From contig OX485807.1 of NCBI GenBank assembly GCA_950295325.1, forward strand, positions 748,501 to 808,500: a stretch of 60,000 bases of DNA, written 5' to 3'. The position numbers and the translations under genes are program-made. Shown here piece after piece: positions 34,156-46,233 of this stretch. The notes below the pieces were generated by a model that ran no database searches, was not told the origin of the DNA, and was given only the letters and a program-made list of their open reading frames with translations. The DNA comes from Polytrichum commune. Lineage: Eukaryota; Streptophyta; Polytrichopsida; Polytrichales; Polytrichaceae. Numbering within the stretch: the stretch's first letter is position 1; every line of letters starts with the position of its first letter.

Positions 34156-35270
34156 GATGGTAACTGCTCACAACCTGCCAGACAGAGAATCCGGGCACAA
34201 TTGTGACATCAATACCATGCAAAAAGAGCAATCTTCAGATCGAATCGATTCATCTGTACAGCCTAATTTCAAGAGAAAGTTGTGTCTGTCTCCGGAAAGG
34301 TATGTTCGACAAAAACGGCACAAACGATCGTTCTCGATCAATAAAGAGACATTCGATCCACATCCACCACTCCCTGAGCCATTTAACTTCGGGATCGATA
34401 TAACTTTTTGCACAGATTCCCCAGAATCTAACCACCTGCCTAAAACTTCGGATCGAATTGAAAAGGGCAGACAGAGTTCACTATAACGACCTGACAAGCT
34501 TTGAATGCGAAACCCACTCTTTCTCGAACTGACGTGTGAAATCTTGTGTTTACCAAACCACATGCTGTTCAGAACCTCGATGATCCTTAACAACCCTCAA
34601 CTTTGACACGTTAACCACCAGAAACAAATCTCCTACAGTATAAGGCAGACCTACCTTCAATCTGGATACCTAGGAACGATCACAACTTCTTCTAATGCAA
34701 GACTTGAAAACTCCAAGCGGACGCTGCACTATGTAATCTACCACCACAAGAGATTCACACGCAGATTTGCATGAGTTATTCGGAATCTAAACACAAATTG
34801 GAAGAGCAAAGTTCACCACACCAACCTGTCGGAGCTTTGAAAGCACAACCACGACTATTCCTTAATCCGATGTGTTACTAGGAAATCATGTAACTCAGTA
34901 CCAATTCGATTCCTTGCAATCGTCAACTTTACACCCTTTACTCACCTGAAACAATTGAATCGCCTTGGATATCGGTCTTACCTTCAATCTGATGATCCCG
35001 ACTAGGTATCTCAAACGAACTCCTTCGAATGCAAGACTTAGATTCCAAGTTCTGTACTCTACATAATGAAATTAACTTACTACAAAACACTGAACGCACG
35101 CACCTGTGACCCTGGCGTCGGTGTTGTAGTGCGTCAACGAATTTGGTGTGATGATCCGATGCAGCTGCCATGTGTCATCTACGCTGTCGCTTTTCTAGAG
35201 CCAAAGCTGCCTCCTGCGTAACATGTGCGACGCTGCACCGACCAATGGGCGGCCCCACCGTCTATCCTGG
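34156..35270 (-). promoter_or_regulatory. Metacaspase 5-prime region with possible leader exon
   Basis: Upstream of the start codon the minus strand offers acceptors ending at 34175 (TCTGGCAG) and 34164 (GTGAGCAG). A donor CACAG-GTGCGTG follows a possible leader exon at 35104 upward. That exon contains an ATG at 35171 opening MAAASDHHTKFVDALQHRR. If spliced to 34174 this frame ends after two more codons and would be an upstream ORF of 24 codons. The GC-richer stretch at 35200-35270 has an inverted CCAAT box (CCCATTGGTCGG on the minus strand) and may be the core promoter. All of this is inference from motifs. Confidence 0.4.
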
Positions 35271-36060
35271 TAGGGATCTTATTAGATGCAGTATGTATGT
35301 ATGTGTGCATTCTTCAATATGCCTTGCATTGCCTTGCCTTGGGTTCCATCTGATAAGGTAGATGAGGCTAATGTGGACACCTCCAGTTTTGTGGAATCAC
35401 CCAGCCGATGGATTCGATCATTAGAAGCTTGATCAGGTTAGCAATTACAAACCATGACCAAAGAATTTGAAATTGTTGAAATCGGAGTTGAGAAAGGTGT
35501 TGATTTAGGCTCTGGAATCAAAAATTTAATGTTTCCCAATATGGTGTAATGGGAGGGAATTTTTTTTATCTTTCAATGTTGTGTAAGTGGATGACATCAT
35601 TGGCAAATTCTACATGGGTCATTTGCCAATGAAAACCAAGTTTCATGTCAATATTGGTTATGTTATGTCTCTAAAGTGGTCTCGGGTAATATAAAATGTT
35701 GTTTGATTGACGTTCCATTATAGAATACCACAATATAAGTTGGTTAGCACCTCAAAGCCACATGTTGCCTCCTAATTTGCCCACCTCATCCACAAAAATC
35801 GAGCGTGTCATAGTTTAGTGGATAGTACTTCTAATTATGAAGGATGGTGGGTGTAGTTTGACTTTTGTGAACATGACTAACCAAATATCATCAAGGTGGC
35901 AGCTAAAACACCATGTCCAAACCACCAAATTAGAGAAATTGTACCGCTAATTAAGAATAAAAAAATTGGTGCCCAATTAAGGAAGCTAACCGAATTAGCC
36001 TCATATACCTTATATATGAAAAAGGCCGACCTGCGGACGTTGGGAGGGAAAGTTTTGACC
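35271..36060. other. Spacer upstream of metacaspase, no gene seen
   Basis: No coding frame or repeat could be supported, apart from a short ATGTATGT run near 35294. Confidence 0.45.
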
Positions 36061-36099
36061 ATTTCATAAAGTCTTGAGTAGTTGTAACTTAGGACCACT

Positions 36100-36590
36100 T
36101 CACACGCGAGCTAAGAGTTGTGACCATGAGATTGTGAGAGCCCAAAAGAAGTGTCCAAAGGTTGTCCCAAGACACTTCCAAAATCATGGTCACATGCCCT
36201 CAAGTGTAGTGTGAAGTCATATGTGATTGGGCCTTCAACCAGATGCTATTTTAGTGAACTTCTATTCACACAAGGTCCTCACACATGATAAAAATATAAC
36301 AAATCAACGGTTGTGAGATTTTAGAGTGCCATGATCTCCTCGTTTGTGTTAAACCTACCTCCAAGAGGTGATTTAAAAAAAATTCCAAGCGACCATGAAT
36401 CATGAACCATTCGATGCCATGTAGGAATCCATGTAGACTTTACATCCATCTTGCATTCACTTGCTTTGTTGGTCCCTCAAGTGTAGTGTGAAGCAAAGTT
36501 GGACTAGCTCCGCCTTTTCCAATGAGAGTGCAGTGGTCACAGGCCCTCAGTCTAGTGTGTGAAGTGGCCCTTAGCTTAGCTCACTTTGAG
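36100..36590 (-). repeat. Repeat A, inverted single copy
   Basis: The reverse complement carries the blocks of the 3030-4030 repeat: GAGGGACCAACAAAG-type, the TTCCTACATGGCATCGAATG block (complement at about 36408-36430), CACCTCTTGGAGGTAGGTTTAACA-like (split by changes), and the distal CACATATGACTTCACACTAC block. Only one unit is present, so the tandem expansion at 3 kb is local. Confidence 0.75.
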
Positions 36591-36756
36591 GATGCTATAT
36601 AAGCTAGGCTTAATTGGTCACTCCTATTTCTTCTCCTCCTTTTAGGCGAGCTCATCAACTTTCCCCTGCTTTTTTCTACTAACTTTAGACTTCATAGGAT
36701 TCGAGCAAAAGGAACTGACAAGCTGCATGATGATAACTCACAACACCAATTATCCC

Positions 36757-36947
36757 AATTAGCGTGTGTTGCTATTCGGAGTTACGCAGTGCAATAATGT
36801 TTTATTCGGGAGTTCAATTATTACTAACGAAAGTTCAATGGGTTCTTCGGACATAATAGAATATAAATAACTTTTCTTGGTAGAATATCGCATTCTCATT
36901 AAATAGTTATAGCATGGTGTAATACTGAATAGTAACAAGCACTAATT
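36757..36947 (+). mobile_element. ~191-bp foldback MITE (family 3)
   Basis: Left end AATTAGCGTGTGTTGCTATT and right end GAATAGTAACAAGCACTAATT are inverted. Internal blocks include GGAGTTACGCAGTGCAATAA, AGAGTTCAATTATTACTAAC-like and ATAGAATATAAATAACTTTT. It is related to 4198-4590, 45944-46140 and 53542-53734. Confidence 0.7.
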
Positions 36948-38681
36948 GGGATACTTAGTGCTAGTGATTCCACCTCCCACCCCATGAAGATTCCAAATTC
37001 CAATTATGGGGAGCTTCCAATCAAAGTGGAAGCCAAGGCTCAATCCAACACTCCACTTTCAATATCATGCGGCAATCCATTTTCCTCTACAAAGGTTATG
37101 TAGGTGTTACATGGCTGCGTTTCTTAATCGGACCCCTATCTTTGATTGGTTGGTGCTTAGGTGAGGATCAAAGAACAAAACCATAAGATCACATATTTAA
37201 AAGAGATTGGACTATGTCTTCATCGACTACTCAACATGCAATAGTGAACACAATTGAGAAGATATATACATTCAATTAAAGAAGTCGCATGCACTTTCCC
37301 ATACCCATAACTAAATTAGGATTGGTCCAATTTTTGTTGATGCTCCATTGTAGATTCGATAATGCAACACACGTTTCATTGTGTGAAATTGATTGGTAGA
37401 AGTTGGAGACATGAAAATAGAACCAAATGACAGCCGCACACCTAATTACATTCTTGGAATTTAGATATAGTTTCGCCAAGACATTCTATTGCACAAAATG
37501 TCCTGATAACAACACAATAAGCAATGTAATGTAAATTCCACATGTATTAACCCACAGGTCCCAGCCTATGTCCCGGGAGAGGCGGTTAGTTGCAGATCAA
37601 CCGGTTGAAGTTCAAGACTTCAGGAAATTCACCAATCATTTTAGAGGAATCTATAGAATATGCCTCAATGAGTTAATGCAAAACTGGAAGATGTCAACAT
37701 GTAACCAGTTGGATTGAGAATCAATAGGATCTATGCCCAAAAACTTCCCGGGCACTGGTCCCCGCCCTCATGAACTAATTAATTATGAAAGGGCATTTGT
37801 GTTGGTGCATTACCCTACACTTACCTCCGAAAATAACAATTCCAGCTGGTCCCTTTCCTTTACAATGGGATACACATCACAAATATACCTATGCCTTTGA
37901 TTATCGAGGTATCATTCAAATCCAGGAATGCTGCACCCACATTCCCTATCGCTTCTCTTAGCACCTAAAAACTAGGGGAAGAACCCATGAATAGGGGTTC
38001 CAAGATATATACGCAGGCATGGGGAAGTTGCCATCCATATGTAGGACCTACCAGACTTATCAACAAACATGCATGCAGTGTTAGGCTCCACTACATAAAT
38101 GGTATAGTTGCTTTCGGCCAATAAAGGTGAGCCATATAGGCATTGACTCATTCTTATTTTGATTTTCTGAGTTGTGACAAGTGTGGGAAGGCATGGCTGG
38201 TGTGGGTGATTTTAAATCAGTCTTCACTCTTTCATACGTCCTATACTGAGGCTAAATGTCCGCATGGCAAACCTTTTGATCTGTACTCCATAAACTTTTT
38301 CCCAATCAGAAGCAAGTGTGTTTCACATCCCACTGTACAGGTATCACTTACAGCTATCGTGTTTTGATGCCATCTCTGTGGGTTGATATTACTTTTCTCC
38401 TATTACCACAGACCAACCCAATGCCTTCAGTCTCTTTTCTGATCTAGAATTACCCAATCTGGTCGGTGGATTGACCATGCCAGAGCTGTAAGGTGAGCAC
38501 AGTAGACAAAAATGGCCATAATATGAAAAACTGATAGTATGTTTTATCATTAGATCATCTTTTGCTGATTACCTGAAAACCACATCAAAAGATAGATTCA
38601 GTGTCTTTCACTGGACCTTGTTCAAAATTCCAAGGCACCTGTATGCACAAAGGGCACCAAACACTCGTGCCAATTTCCAGA
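36948..38681. other. Spacer and probable Aladin 3-prime flank
   Basis: Aside from the AACCGGTT-family copy at 37575-37765, I see no gene. The part nearest 38681 is likely the 3-prime UTR of Aladin (minus strand). No canonical AATAAA close to the stop was identified. Confidence 0.4.
37575..37765 (-). repeat. AACCGGTT repeat family copy (inverted)
   Basis: In reverse orientation: GCAGATCAACCGGTTGAAGT, CAAGACTTCAGGAAATTCAC, AGAGGAATCTATAGAATATG, AAAACTGGAAGATGTCAACA and GCCCAAAAACTTCCCGGGCA. Its ends, TCCCGGGAGA and CTTCCCGGGCAC, are near-inverted, hinting at a short terminal repeat. Confidence 0.8.
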
Positions 38682-41600
38682 CTACATACGCACTATTCGC
38701 CCTTCATGCCCGCGGAACAAAAGAGGGTATGTGCAGCAGATTCCTGTGCTCCAGCACTGCACAGAAAACAATTCCCACTCTTAGAAAGGACAAGACTGCT
38801 ATGAGGACCAGTCCTTCCAAAGCAAATAACATTTCTAAGCAAGCAATATTGAAGTTACAATGATGCACTGAAAAGAAATCACATATTCATGAAGTTGAAG
38901 CTAATATGCACATAAATGAAAACTGAATGCTTGTCTATTACCACAGATAAGAGTGCACCCTGCTTCAACTTATCATGGAAAGCCAATGATAGAGGTCTTG
39001 CATCCAGCCCTGGCCCCCGGATAAAACCTCTGAAACAAAACATGCAGGACAAAAACATCAGGATATTTATCATATATGTAGGTTACAAACAATATACAGC
39101 AGTCAGAAGAGCACATCATACAGTCTTCAAACCCTTGACCCACTAAGCATTGATGACAGCATCTTGAGGCTCCATATTAGAACACTCCAACTAGGTACTG
39201 AAACATCTTACAGTAAGGATGTTGACACTATAGGGGTCTGCCTTGTATCAAATATGGCCACCAGTCCAGCCTGGGAAGGATCTGCAGCACCATTGTAGGT
39301 AATTGCCAGTCTCTCCCCAGTTCCATCCCAGGCCATCTTCTCTATAGCACCATGCCTGTGTCAAGGAGACAGTTTACGGATTTCAGTTAGTGTTCAAACT
39401 GGATGTCACCACACGCCAGTCTTCAACAACAGTAAGAGGTCCAGAGTTGAGGAAAAACCTGCCACTGACAGCCTCAATGTCAGGCAAATCTAAAGGAAGC
39501 AGGTGTACATCTGCAGAGGAACAACAAAACCACAAGTGAGGCTTAGAGCAAGACCAAGCATTCGCATTACAGACACCTCTAAACAATTTAGAGGTGAATT
39601 TTAACAAAGTAAGCACCCACACGTTCTTGATACAACCAATTTAGAGGTCCTCTAAATATGCAAATTATAGAAGGGAGAGATTTGACTCCCCTATAAGGGA
39701 ATCCACTATCAACATCCCAGTCTTTGACCATATAGAATCTTAGCTTCAAATATTTCTATGTAGGGCCTCGTGTATTGTAAGAAACCAGTTTTGATCACGA
39801 GACCCCAGAACTTAAAATGATCATATAGAGTGAACGTGTGGAACATATAGAGGGACTCCTCTCCTCTAAACTAAAGTTACCCGATTTAACACCCCTTTGC
39901 GTTAGCAGTTGGTGTACAACATGTGGTGATGCTCTTACATAAATAGTGCGCTTGTGAAGGTGAACCCCAAAGAAGCTAGAGAGGCTCAAAGAATTGTACC
40001 CAAGGAGGGAGGTCGACCAGCAAAATGGAGGGCAGCCAAAGAAGTCGTGCGATCAAAAGCTGCCAGTAATACTCGCCCATCTGGACTCCACATTGCACTC
40101 TGGAAATAATGAATGGATGAAATTCGTAAGGGAGTCATAACCATACCAAAGAGTGTGATGAGATTCTTAAATGACCAAGGAAAGCTGGAAGAAGCTAACA
40201 GGGACATACCACAACGGAGCCACCAGCTGCCGTCCAGGGCACTGATGTCCACTTGCTCGTCTCCCAGAGATGAAATACTCCATTGCTGACATTCAAGAAG
40301 ATAGTTTTAAAATAGAAAGTAAACTACATTGAAATAACTATCTTGACAGGTTGACATGGGTCGAGAAGCTCCAGCTAACAGACTAATCAGGAAGAGTAAC
40401 TTACAGTTTTGCAGAAACAAAGTAATCTCCTGTTGGTGACCATTTCAGCAAGGAGATGCCACCAAGGCCTCGCCGCAATGGTGTACCTGTGCCTGTATTG
40501 GGAAACAGGATTCATAAACACATGGACTTCAAGAAGTGACCTGTAAAATAGGGACCAACCAGAGGGTGCTAGAGTTGAAACCAAGATGCAGTTTAGACAG
40601 CTTGACCACACTAGAACACAGATTGCAGTCTTCAAACCTACATGTCTCCACTGGTTCTTTGAGCATAAAAGCTGAAATGGCTACATTGAGAATTGACTGT
40701 CCGGTTTATGCTTCAAAAGCTACAACTTAAGACAAGCCACCAAAGTAATTTTACCTTGAGCTACATCCCAGATGGTGAACGATGCATCATGTTTTGAACC
40801 TGATGCTAGCATTGTGTAATAGGGTCAAGGTAACATCATGCTTATGAAAATGTCTCTCCTTGTCCAACTTATGTGTAGACAAGCTCAGGATAAAAAACAA
40901 GTTTCTATACCAGGGTCTCTATACCAGGGATGAGGTGATAATATATCTTTATGCATAGAATCAAGCACTCATATGTAGAAATCTCCTCTACTTCCACTCT
41001 TAGTTTTTATATTTAACATTCCAAAATGGAGCACATTTCTTAACTCTTCCATGATGAAATCAGAGAGGACGTTCATAGCCTCCAACATAAAGAAAAAACA
41101 ACCTAATCATATATAGCACGCTCTTCTGTCAAGCTAAAATGCAAAGGATCATAATAAGGATATCTGCCACATGGACTCCATGATAATGCGGTGACAGGTG
41201 CACCATTCCCAGTTCGAAGGATGTCCACTAATGCCCAACGAGCCCCAGTGCCTCGATTCGGTGTGCCAAGAATGGAAACGACACCTGCCCTCACTGGTGC
41301 CAGGTTCCCTGGGTAATTGGCGCTCCATATTGCAATGCCCACTCTGAACACCATTTATCCCCCTGTTTTATTAGTCTACAAAGCTCACTCCCTTATGCTT
41401 ATTCATAGATACACAACATTAACAAAACATATATTGGAAATTCAGCTGACAACCAAGCTACATGAGAACAAGAAAGATGACTCCGATATTGCCACCCGTG
41501 TGAATTATGGTGTTGCTTAGTCTTCAAGTTGGTCCGAATCTAAATGTAATCCCAAAATGGGCATCACAAGAATTATAGGACCCCCAAAAACTACTGTCTC

Positions 41601-43925
41601 CTTTCAAAGGTGAGCACCTTGGAACAGTTGCAGATGAGTTGGCCCACATCTATCTGCCCCCAAGGGCAAGCCCCTAGGTTCCCACATGGTTGGTTGAAAA
41701 TATCCAGTACACTGGGACACCCCCACTATGATTGGAGGACCATAGGTGGTAGGGTGCACCAGAAACAAATGCTAGGAAGGTGACTCATCCAAGTACTACT
41801 CCGACCTTAGGGTGGCTTAACCTCAGAGTTCCTATAAAATCCGGGTTAAGACCCTGAGTTCCAGCCACTCTTAAGCTACATGATATCAAGCTGACACAAC
41901 CTAATAAGAATCTAAAGCACCTAAATCACACAATCCCACTTTCAAGATTACAATGAGTTAAGAGTGCAGCAGTTGCCAGGAGGCATGAAAAATAACCTGC
42001 ACGCAACAGACAAAGTGGAGCCAGCATTGGGCCGCCATTCCACACACTCTACGCCTTTTTGAGAGTCGCTTACAAGCACTGCTGGGTCTCTTGATTCTGT
42101 GTGTAAAAATATACATCATCAGTCAGTCTGAGACCAATATGAGGTCTTCCTGAACTCATCCATGTATGAACTTGCAAAATTGTTTCACACATATCCCAAA
42201 CAAATGGCAAGCTCTGCCATCCTCAAAGTCAGGTCACATATGAAGATTTCTAGTTGGCATGCATTGGTAAGCAGATTTACACAACACGTTGTTCCACACA
42301 TAGAAGACATCTACATGTACAGTTCCTATAGAAGAAGGAAAAGTCTTGAAAAATGGCAATGACCAGCTCAAACCTGTATCTTCGAAGTCGTGGACAAAGA
42401 CTTGATCATGTCCCCCAATAAATGCAAGCCAGTGCTTGTGCTTGTGCCAGCTGGCTCCTTGAAAAGAGATTGATTTATTGAGTCCTGGAGTCTGGCACAT
42501 ATCATTTAAGAAATGGGTGTTTAGTATTGGAATTTTCTGTGAAGAGCGAGATTTGGCCAACCAACACAAAGTATACATTTTGTTTTTCAACGGAGCATAT
42601 TCCAACTCACATCTTGAACCCAGAGTCTTTGGAGGGCGGTAGAGAAGAGAGTTTTCGCAGACTGGATTGGTCTGCTCAAAAATCCACCCTGCTCCTCAAA
42701 AGCTCGGCTGTCACTCGTGCTGGGATCACCATCTCCATCCGCCACTGCTGTCCCATCTTCCTCCTCCGTATTTCGATCGCTGTGCAAGCCTAGCTCTCTT
42801 GCTTGAGGTTGAAACGGAATGCTGGGATACATCCGGCCCTAAAACCCACAGCAACACCCAGACTTTAAAACCTTAAAACCTAAATCCTCAAAGACTAATT
42901 TACCCAAGTAGGCAGAGAGCTGAATATTGCAGTACCAAGATTCTGCTGTACGATTCCTGTGCACTTCTGTAGCAAAACCCCTTATCAACACCCAGACTCA
43001 AGAACTTGCACCAAATCATCAATAACCTAGAATCTTAAACCTTAGAACCCAAGAAGGCAAAAGCAGAATGTAGCACTAACATGACTTTGTTGTGCAATTC
43101 CTGTACACTTCTATGAACAAGAACCCACAGCAACACCCAGACTCAAAAACCTGACACCACATCATCAGAAACCTAAAACCTAAAACCTAAAACCTTAGAA
43201 ACTAATTTACCCAAGACGGTATAGAGCTATATTTTGCACCACCGAGATATTGCTATACAAAGCATGTGCAGTTCTATCAGCAAAAATCAATAGCAACACC
43301 CAGACTGACAACAAATCATCAGAAACCTTAAACCTAAAACCTCAGAAACTAATTTACCCTTCAGCACCAAGAATTTACTATACGGTTCCTGTGCACGCCT
43401 ATCAGCAAAATCCGACATCACCATCCAAACTGACACCAAATCATCAGAAACCTGGAACCTAAAACCTCAGAAACTAATTTACCCAAGAAGGCTAAGAGCA
43501 GAATTTAGCACTACCAAAATTTGCTGTACATTTCCTGTGCACTTCTATCAGCAAAAACCCACAGCACCACCCAAACTCAAAAATCTGACACCAAATCATC
43601 AGAAACCATAAACCTAAAACCTCGAATAACTAATTTACCCAAAAGAGGAAGAGAGGAGAATTATGCATTACCAAGATTTTGCTGTACGATTCCTGTGCAC
43701 TTCTATCAGCCTCATCTTTACACGTCACTGCAAAACCAGAGAAACCCAAACTTGAGAACCCAGCAAAGAATTGTATCTCTTTCCCAGAAAAAACCAAAAG
43801 CAACACATCAACCATACCATACATGAATCAAAATGGGGCTAACTTAATATCCAAATTAAGCACTTACAAAAGTCACGATTGATCTCGCAGACGGTGTATT
43901 CCCCCACTGCTGGAACGCCTGGCAT
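38682..43925 (-). CDS. AAAS: Aladin, WD40 nucleoporin
   Basis: Nuclear-pore WD40 protein, ortholog of the triple-A-syndrome gene product. Exons in transcript order: 43868-43925, 42611-42838, 42374-42491 (acceptor uncertain, 42457 also possible), 41997-42096, 41164-41343, 40755-40813, 40405-40492, 40210-40285, 40000-40099, 39459-39510, 39212-39355, 38942-39029, 38682-38756. From the fourth listed exon on, every phase closes. Landmarks: start MPGVPAVGEYTVCEINRDF, VECVEWRPNAGSTLSVACR, AIWSANYPGN, ALSWSPCGR, ASFTIWDVAQG, LLKWSPTGDYF, AMWSPDGRVLLAAF, MAWDGTGERLAITY, FIRGPG and the terminal CWSTGICCTYPLLFRGHEG. The rebuilt part is about 455 residues, near the size of plant Aladins. Exon 1 exits in phase 1 but the next exon enters in phase 0, so a small exon is missing from my model. 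One intron (40814-41163) is AT-AC. Confidence 0.93.
40814..41163 (-). other. U12-type AT-AC intron of Aladin
   Basis: No GT donor fits where the WD-repeat frame breaks after SWSPCGR. On the minus strand the intron instead begins ATATCCTT (41163 downward), the exact U12-class consensus, and ends in AC (40815-40814). Eleven nucleotides upstream of its end lies CCTTGAC, matching the U12 branch-site core CCTTRAC. Splicing AG to A restores Arg and continues MLASGSKHDASFTIWD with no gap relative to the family pattern. The intron is 350 bp. Confidence 0.9.
42840..43770 (-). repeat. Tandem array in Aladin first intron region
   Basis: About six diverged units of 120-160 bp. On the plus strand each has CTAATTTACCC (42894, 43201, 43349, 43474, 43630), AAGAAGGC.A.AGCAGAAT, TGCTGTAC..TTCCTGTGCAC, ACTTCTATCAGCAAAA, CAACACCCAGACT, ATCATCAGAAACC and a run of CCTAAAA. 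The last element is a 7-mer resembling, but not equal to, the plant telomere unit. The array occupies nearly all of the interval between the first two Aladin exons, which is where the missing exon should lie. Confidence 0.85.
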
Positions 43926-44392
43926 TCTCCTCCGATCACCGAAAACCCAAACACAAATCTTTAAAAACTCCAAACTCCACACCTATTGCGCGATCAGAGC
44001 AATCAGCAACGGAAACAGGATTGCCGCATTCCTGGTCGACAATGTGGAGGATTTGTTGCGCCTGTTTTGTGAATGTGAGTAAGTTAGATTGGCATTGGAG
44101 CCTTTGAATTGCTGACGCCGTTGCTGCAGTGCACAGAAGCTGGGGACCTGGTGGTACCTTAAGTTACTAAACTAGTGTGAGAAAGATAGTGGTGCTACAA
44201 CTAAGAGCCTAGTGGACCTTTGTGCTGGATCTTTAAGTTAAGTTATAACAACACCTAACAAAGTATATTCATAACATTATCCAGCTGAAGGAGGGTGTTG
44301 GGTGGGTTAGGATGCTGGAAAATGTTTTTGGGATTCTTTGCTTTGTAGATTTAGCCTGAACTACTCTTATTTTAATGGATGAAATTAACCAA

Positions 44393-44610
44393 CAGTTGGG
44401 AGCTATATGTCCCACCCCGTCTACCTTCATCGGTTGGTGCATAATTTGTCTCCAACCGGATGGGTCCCAATGTTCTTGGGTACGTCAATACAAAAGGTGT
44501 ATAAAATATGCCCCACATTATCAAGTGGTCCCACTGCTGCTTTACTTGGTTTAGCCAACCCATTGAGACGTCGGGAACACGACCTAGGTGCCAATTGTTG
44601 GTTATTATAT
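44393..44610. mobile_element. Possible solo-LTR fragment
   Basis: Begins with AGTTGGGAGCTATATGTCCC followed by a CATCGGTTGG block, a pattern often seen at the start of plant LTRs (TGT...AGTCCCACATCGG). It ends in GCCAATTGTTGGTTAT, which is inverted relative to ACCAACAGTTGG at the left. No internal retroelement coding sequence adjoins it. Class assignment is tentative. Confidence 0.35.
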
Positions 44611-45943
44611 ATTGTTGCTAATTGGTTGATAGTGTTTAAGTATTTTGCTAAATTTGACCATCACTAAGGGCAAATCATGGGCAACAAAGATTGAATGGTT
44701 ATTTGTAGCTCAAAATAACACAAAGGCTTTGCTAATTAGCCAGCCATAGTGGGCCAATGGCTTACTAGTGGTGGTGACCAACCCAATTAAACATTGACCC
44801 GCCATAATTTATCTGCCATCTCCAATATTGTTACCATGGCTACAAGTTACTGAGATCCTCTATTATTTTCAATATTAAATTACCTACCATCACTTAATAA
44901 TGTTATGTTGAATCTCTCCGGTTCTTTGCTTTTAAAAAAGTCCCATTTGTTTGTGGGTTTGGGATTGCAACAATTGTTTTTTCAAAGAGGAAATAAAAAT
45001 ATGGTCATATGTGGCAACAATAATCAAATGTGAAAGATTGTTGCATCTTGTTTGAGTATGTAGGTTGGCTTTGGAGTATTTGAATTGACAATAACATTGT
45101 TGCAACATTTTCTTGTTGTCATGGGTATTGAGTGCGAATGTTGTCAACAATCCACATGACATATCATTGGAGATTTTTCATAAACCTCAACCCTTGTTTT
45201 AGAGGTGGAAACTACATAACTTGCCATGCTTTTTATTTGTCCAATTACCTACACTAACATGTGTGACTAGTTGTCTCTTTGTTCATGCAAATTACTCGGG
45301 TCAAAACCATAAAACAAAACAACAACCAACAACAACAAAAATTTGGTAGTGGGCACTTGACATTTCCCCCTAATGAAATTGCTAACCATAGCCCACACAC
45401 ACCAAACGATTTTTGAAAATAATCAAAGTTGGCATAATCCTTCCCCCCTCCCCCCCCCCCCCACGGGCAATCCCCTCCTTCTTTATGTTTTTATTTTATT
45501 GTCCCTTACCTCCTACAAATCAAGTGTTTAATGCACAAGGATAAGTGGGTGGATAGCTGCAAGTGTTTGTTTTAGGCTCACTTATCTTAACCCTACAATG
45601 ATTGCTCCCTTAGAAAATTAGGTTGGTGTTAATTGGTAAGGTAAGTGCACTTGTTGTGAGTCATGGCATATATCCATAAATACATATATGTATACGAAAG
45701 AAACATGTTATAAGTCAATTATAACTTCCCTTTAAGAAAATTTAGAAGAAAAGTCACATTAACTCAAAAATACCAATGTAAATACTCAATTCTCTCGTTC
45801 CTCATTTGGATTCGCTACTATGTATATATAATTTTGATTTTGTTGTCTAACCTCTACACATGTTTGAATTCCAACAAGCATCCATTCAATAGGTGCACTC
45901 ACCATATGGGCTCCTCCTAATAATACGATACCTAAGATAAGTA

Positions 45944-46140
45944 CACTAAATATTTAAAAATGCACAACACTATTACTATTTACTATACTTATCAAACATT
46001 TTTTTTTGCCAACAAGGTCAAATTGGTTGTTTGGACATTATAGAACATTAACGTCTTTGCTTGGTAAAAAAATTACATTAATAGAAAATTGTTGTAGAAT
46101 TGCATACTTCCAAATAGAAAGTGACACTAAATATTTAGTG
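45944..46140 (+). mobile_element. ~197-bp foldback MITE (family 3 relative)
   Basis: Left end CACTAAATATTTAAAAATGC and right end AAGTGACACTAAATATTTAGTG. The interior has the family blocks GGTCAAATTGGTTGTTTGG, ACATTATAGAACATTAACG and CTTTGCTTGGTAAAAAAATT, as in 4198-4590. It lies about 250 bp upstream of the gamma-CA start codon, so it bounds that promoter. Confidence 0.7.
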
Positions 46141-46233
46141 TTGGTGTCCAAAGCCACGAACTTAGGGAACTCCATCAACCTCCTTATGCATTTGCTAACA
46201 CGACCACCCTTCCCCTAAGGTTTTAAGCGTAGT

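Larger units (their letters stand above)
44110..46200. other. Intergenic region between Aladin and gamma-CA
   Basis: The genes are divergently transcribed from here, about 2.4 kb apart. It contains an LTR-like fragment (44393-44610), a 13-C tract at 45450-45462 and a MITE at 45944-46140. No coding frame is supported. Confidence 0.5.

Noticed and set aside
43160-43200. CCTAAAA runs as interstitial telomere sequence
   Set aside because: The unit is TTTTAGG, not the plant telomere TTTAGGG, and it occurs as part of each larger array unit, so it is intronic repeat sequence.
43521-43826. 101-codon plus frame in the Aladin first intron
   Set aside because: It lies in the tandem array and is Thr/Lys/Asn/Pro low-complexity sequence. 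The Aladin exons on the other strand define the locus.
44393-44610. Complete LTR retrotransposon
   Set aside because: Only an LTR-like start and an inverted end are present. No second LTR, primer-binding site or gag-pol frames adjoin it.
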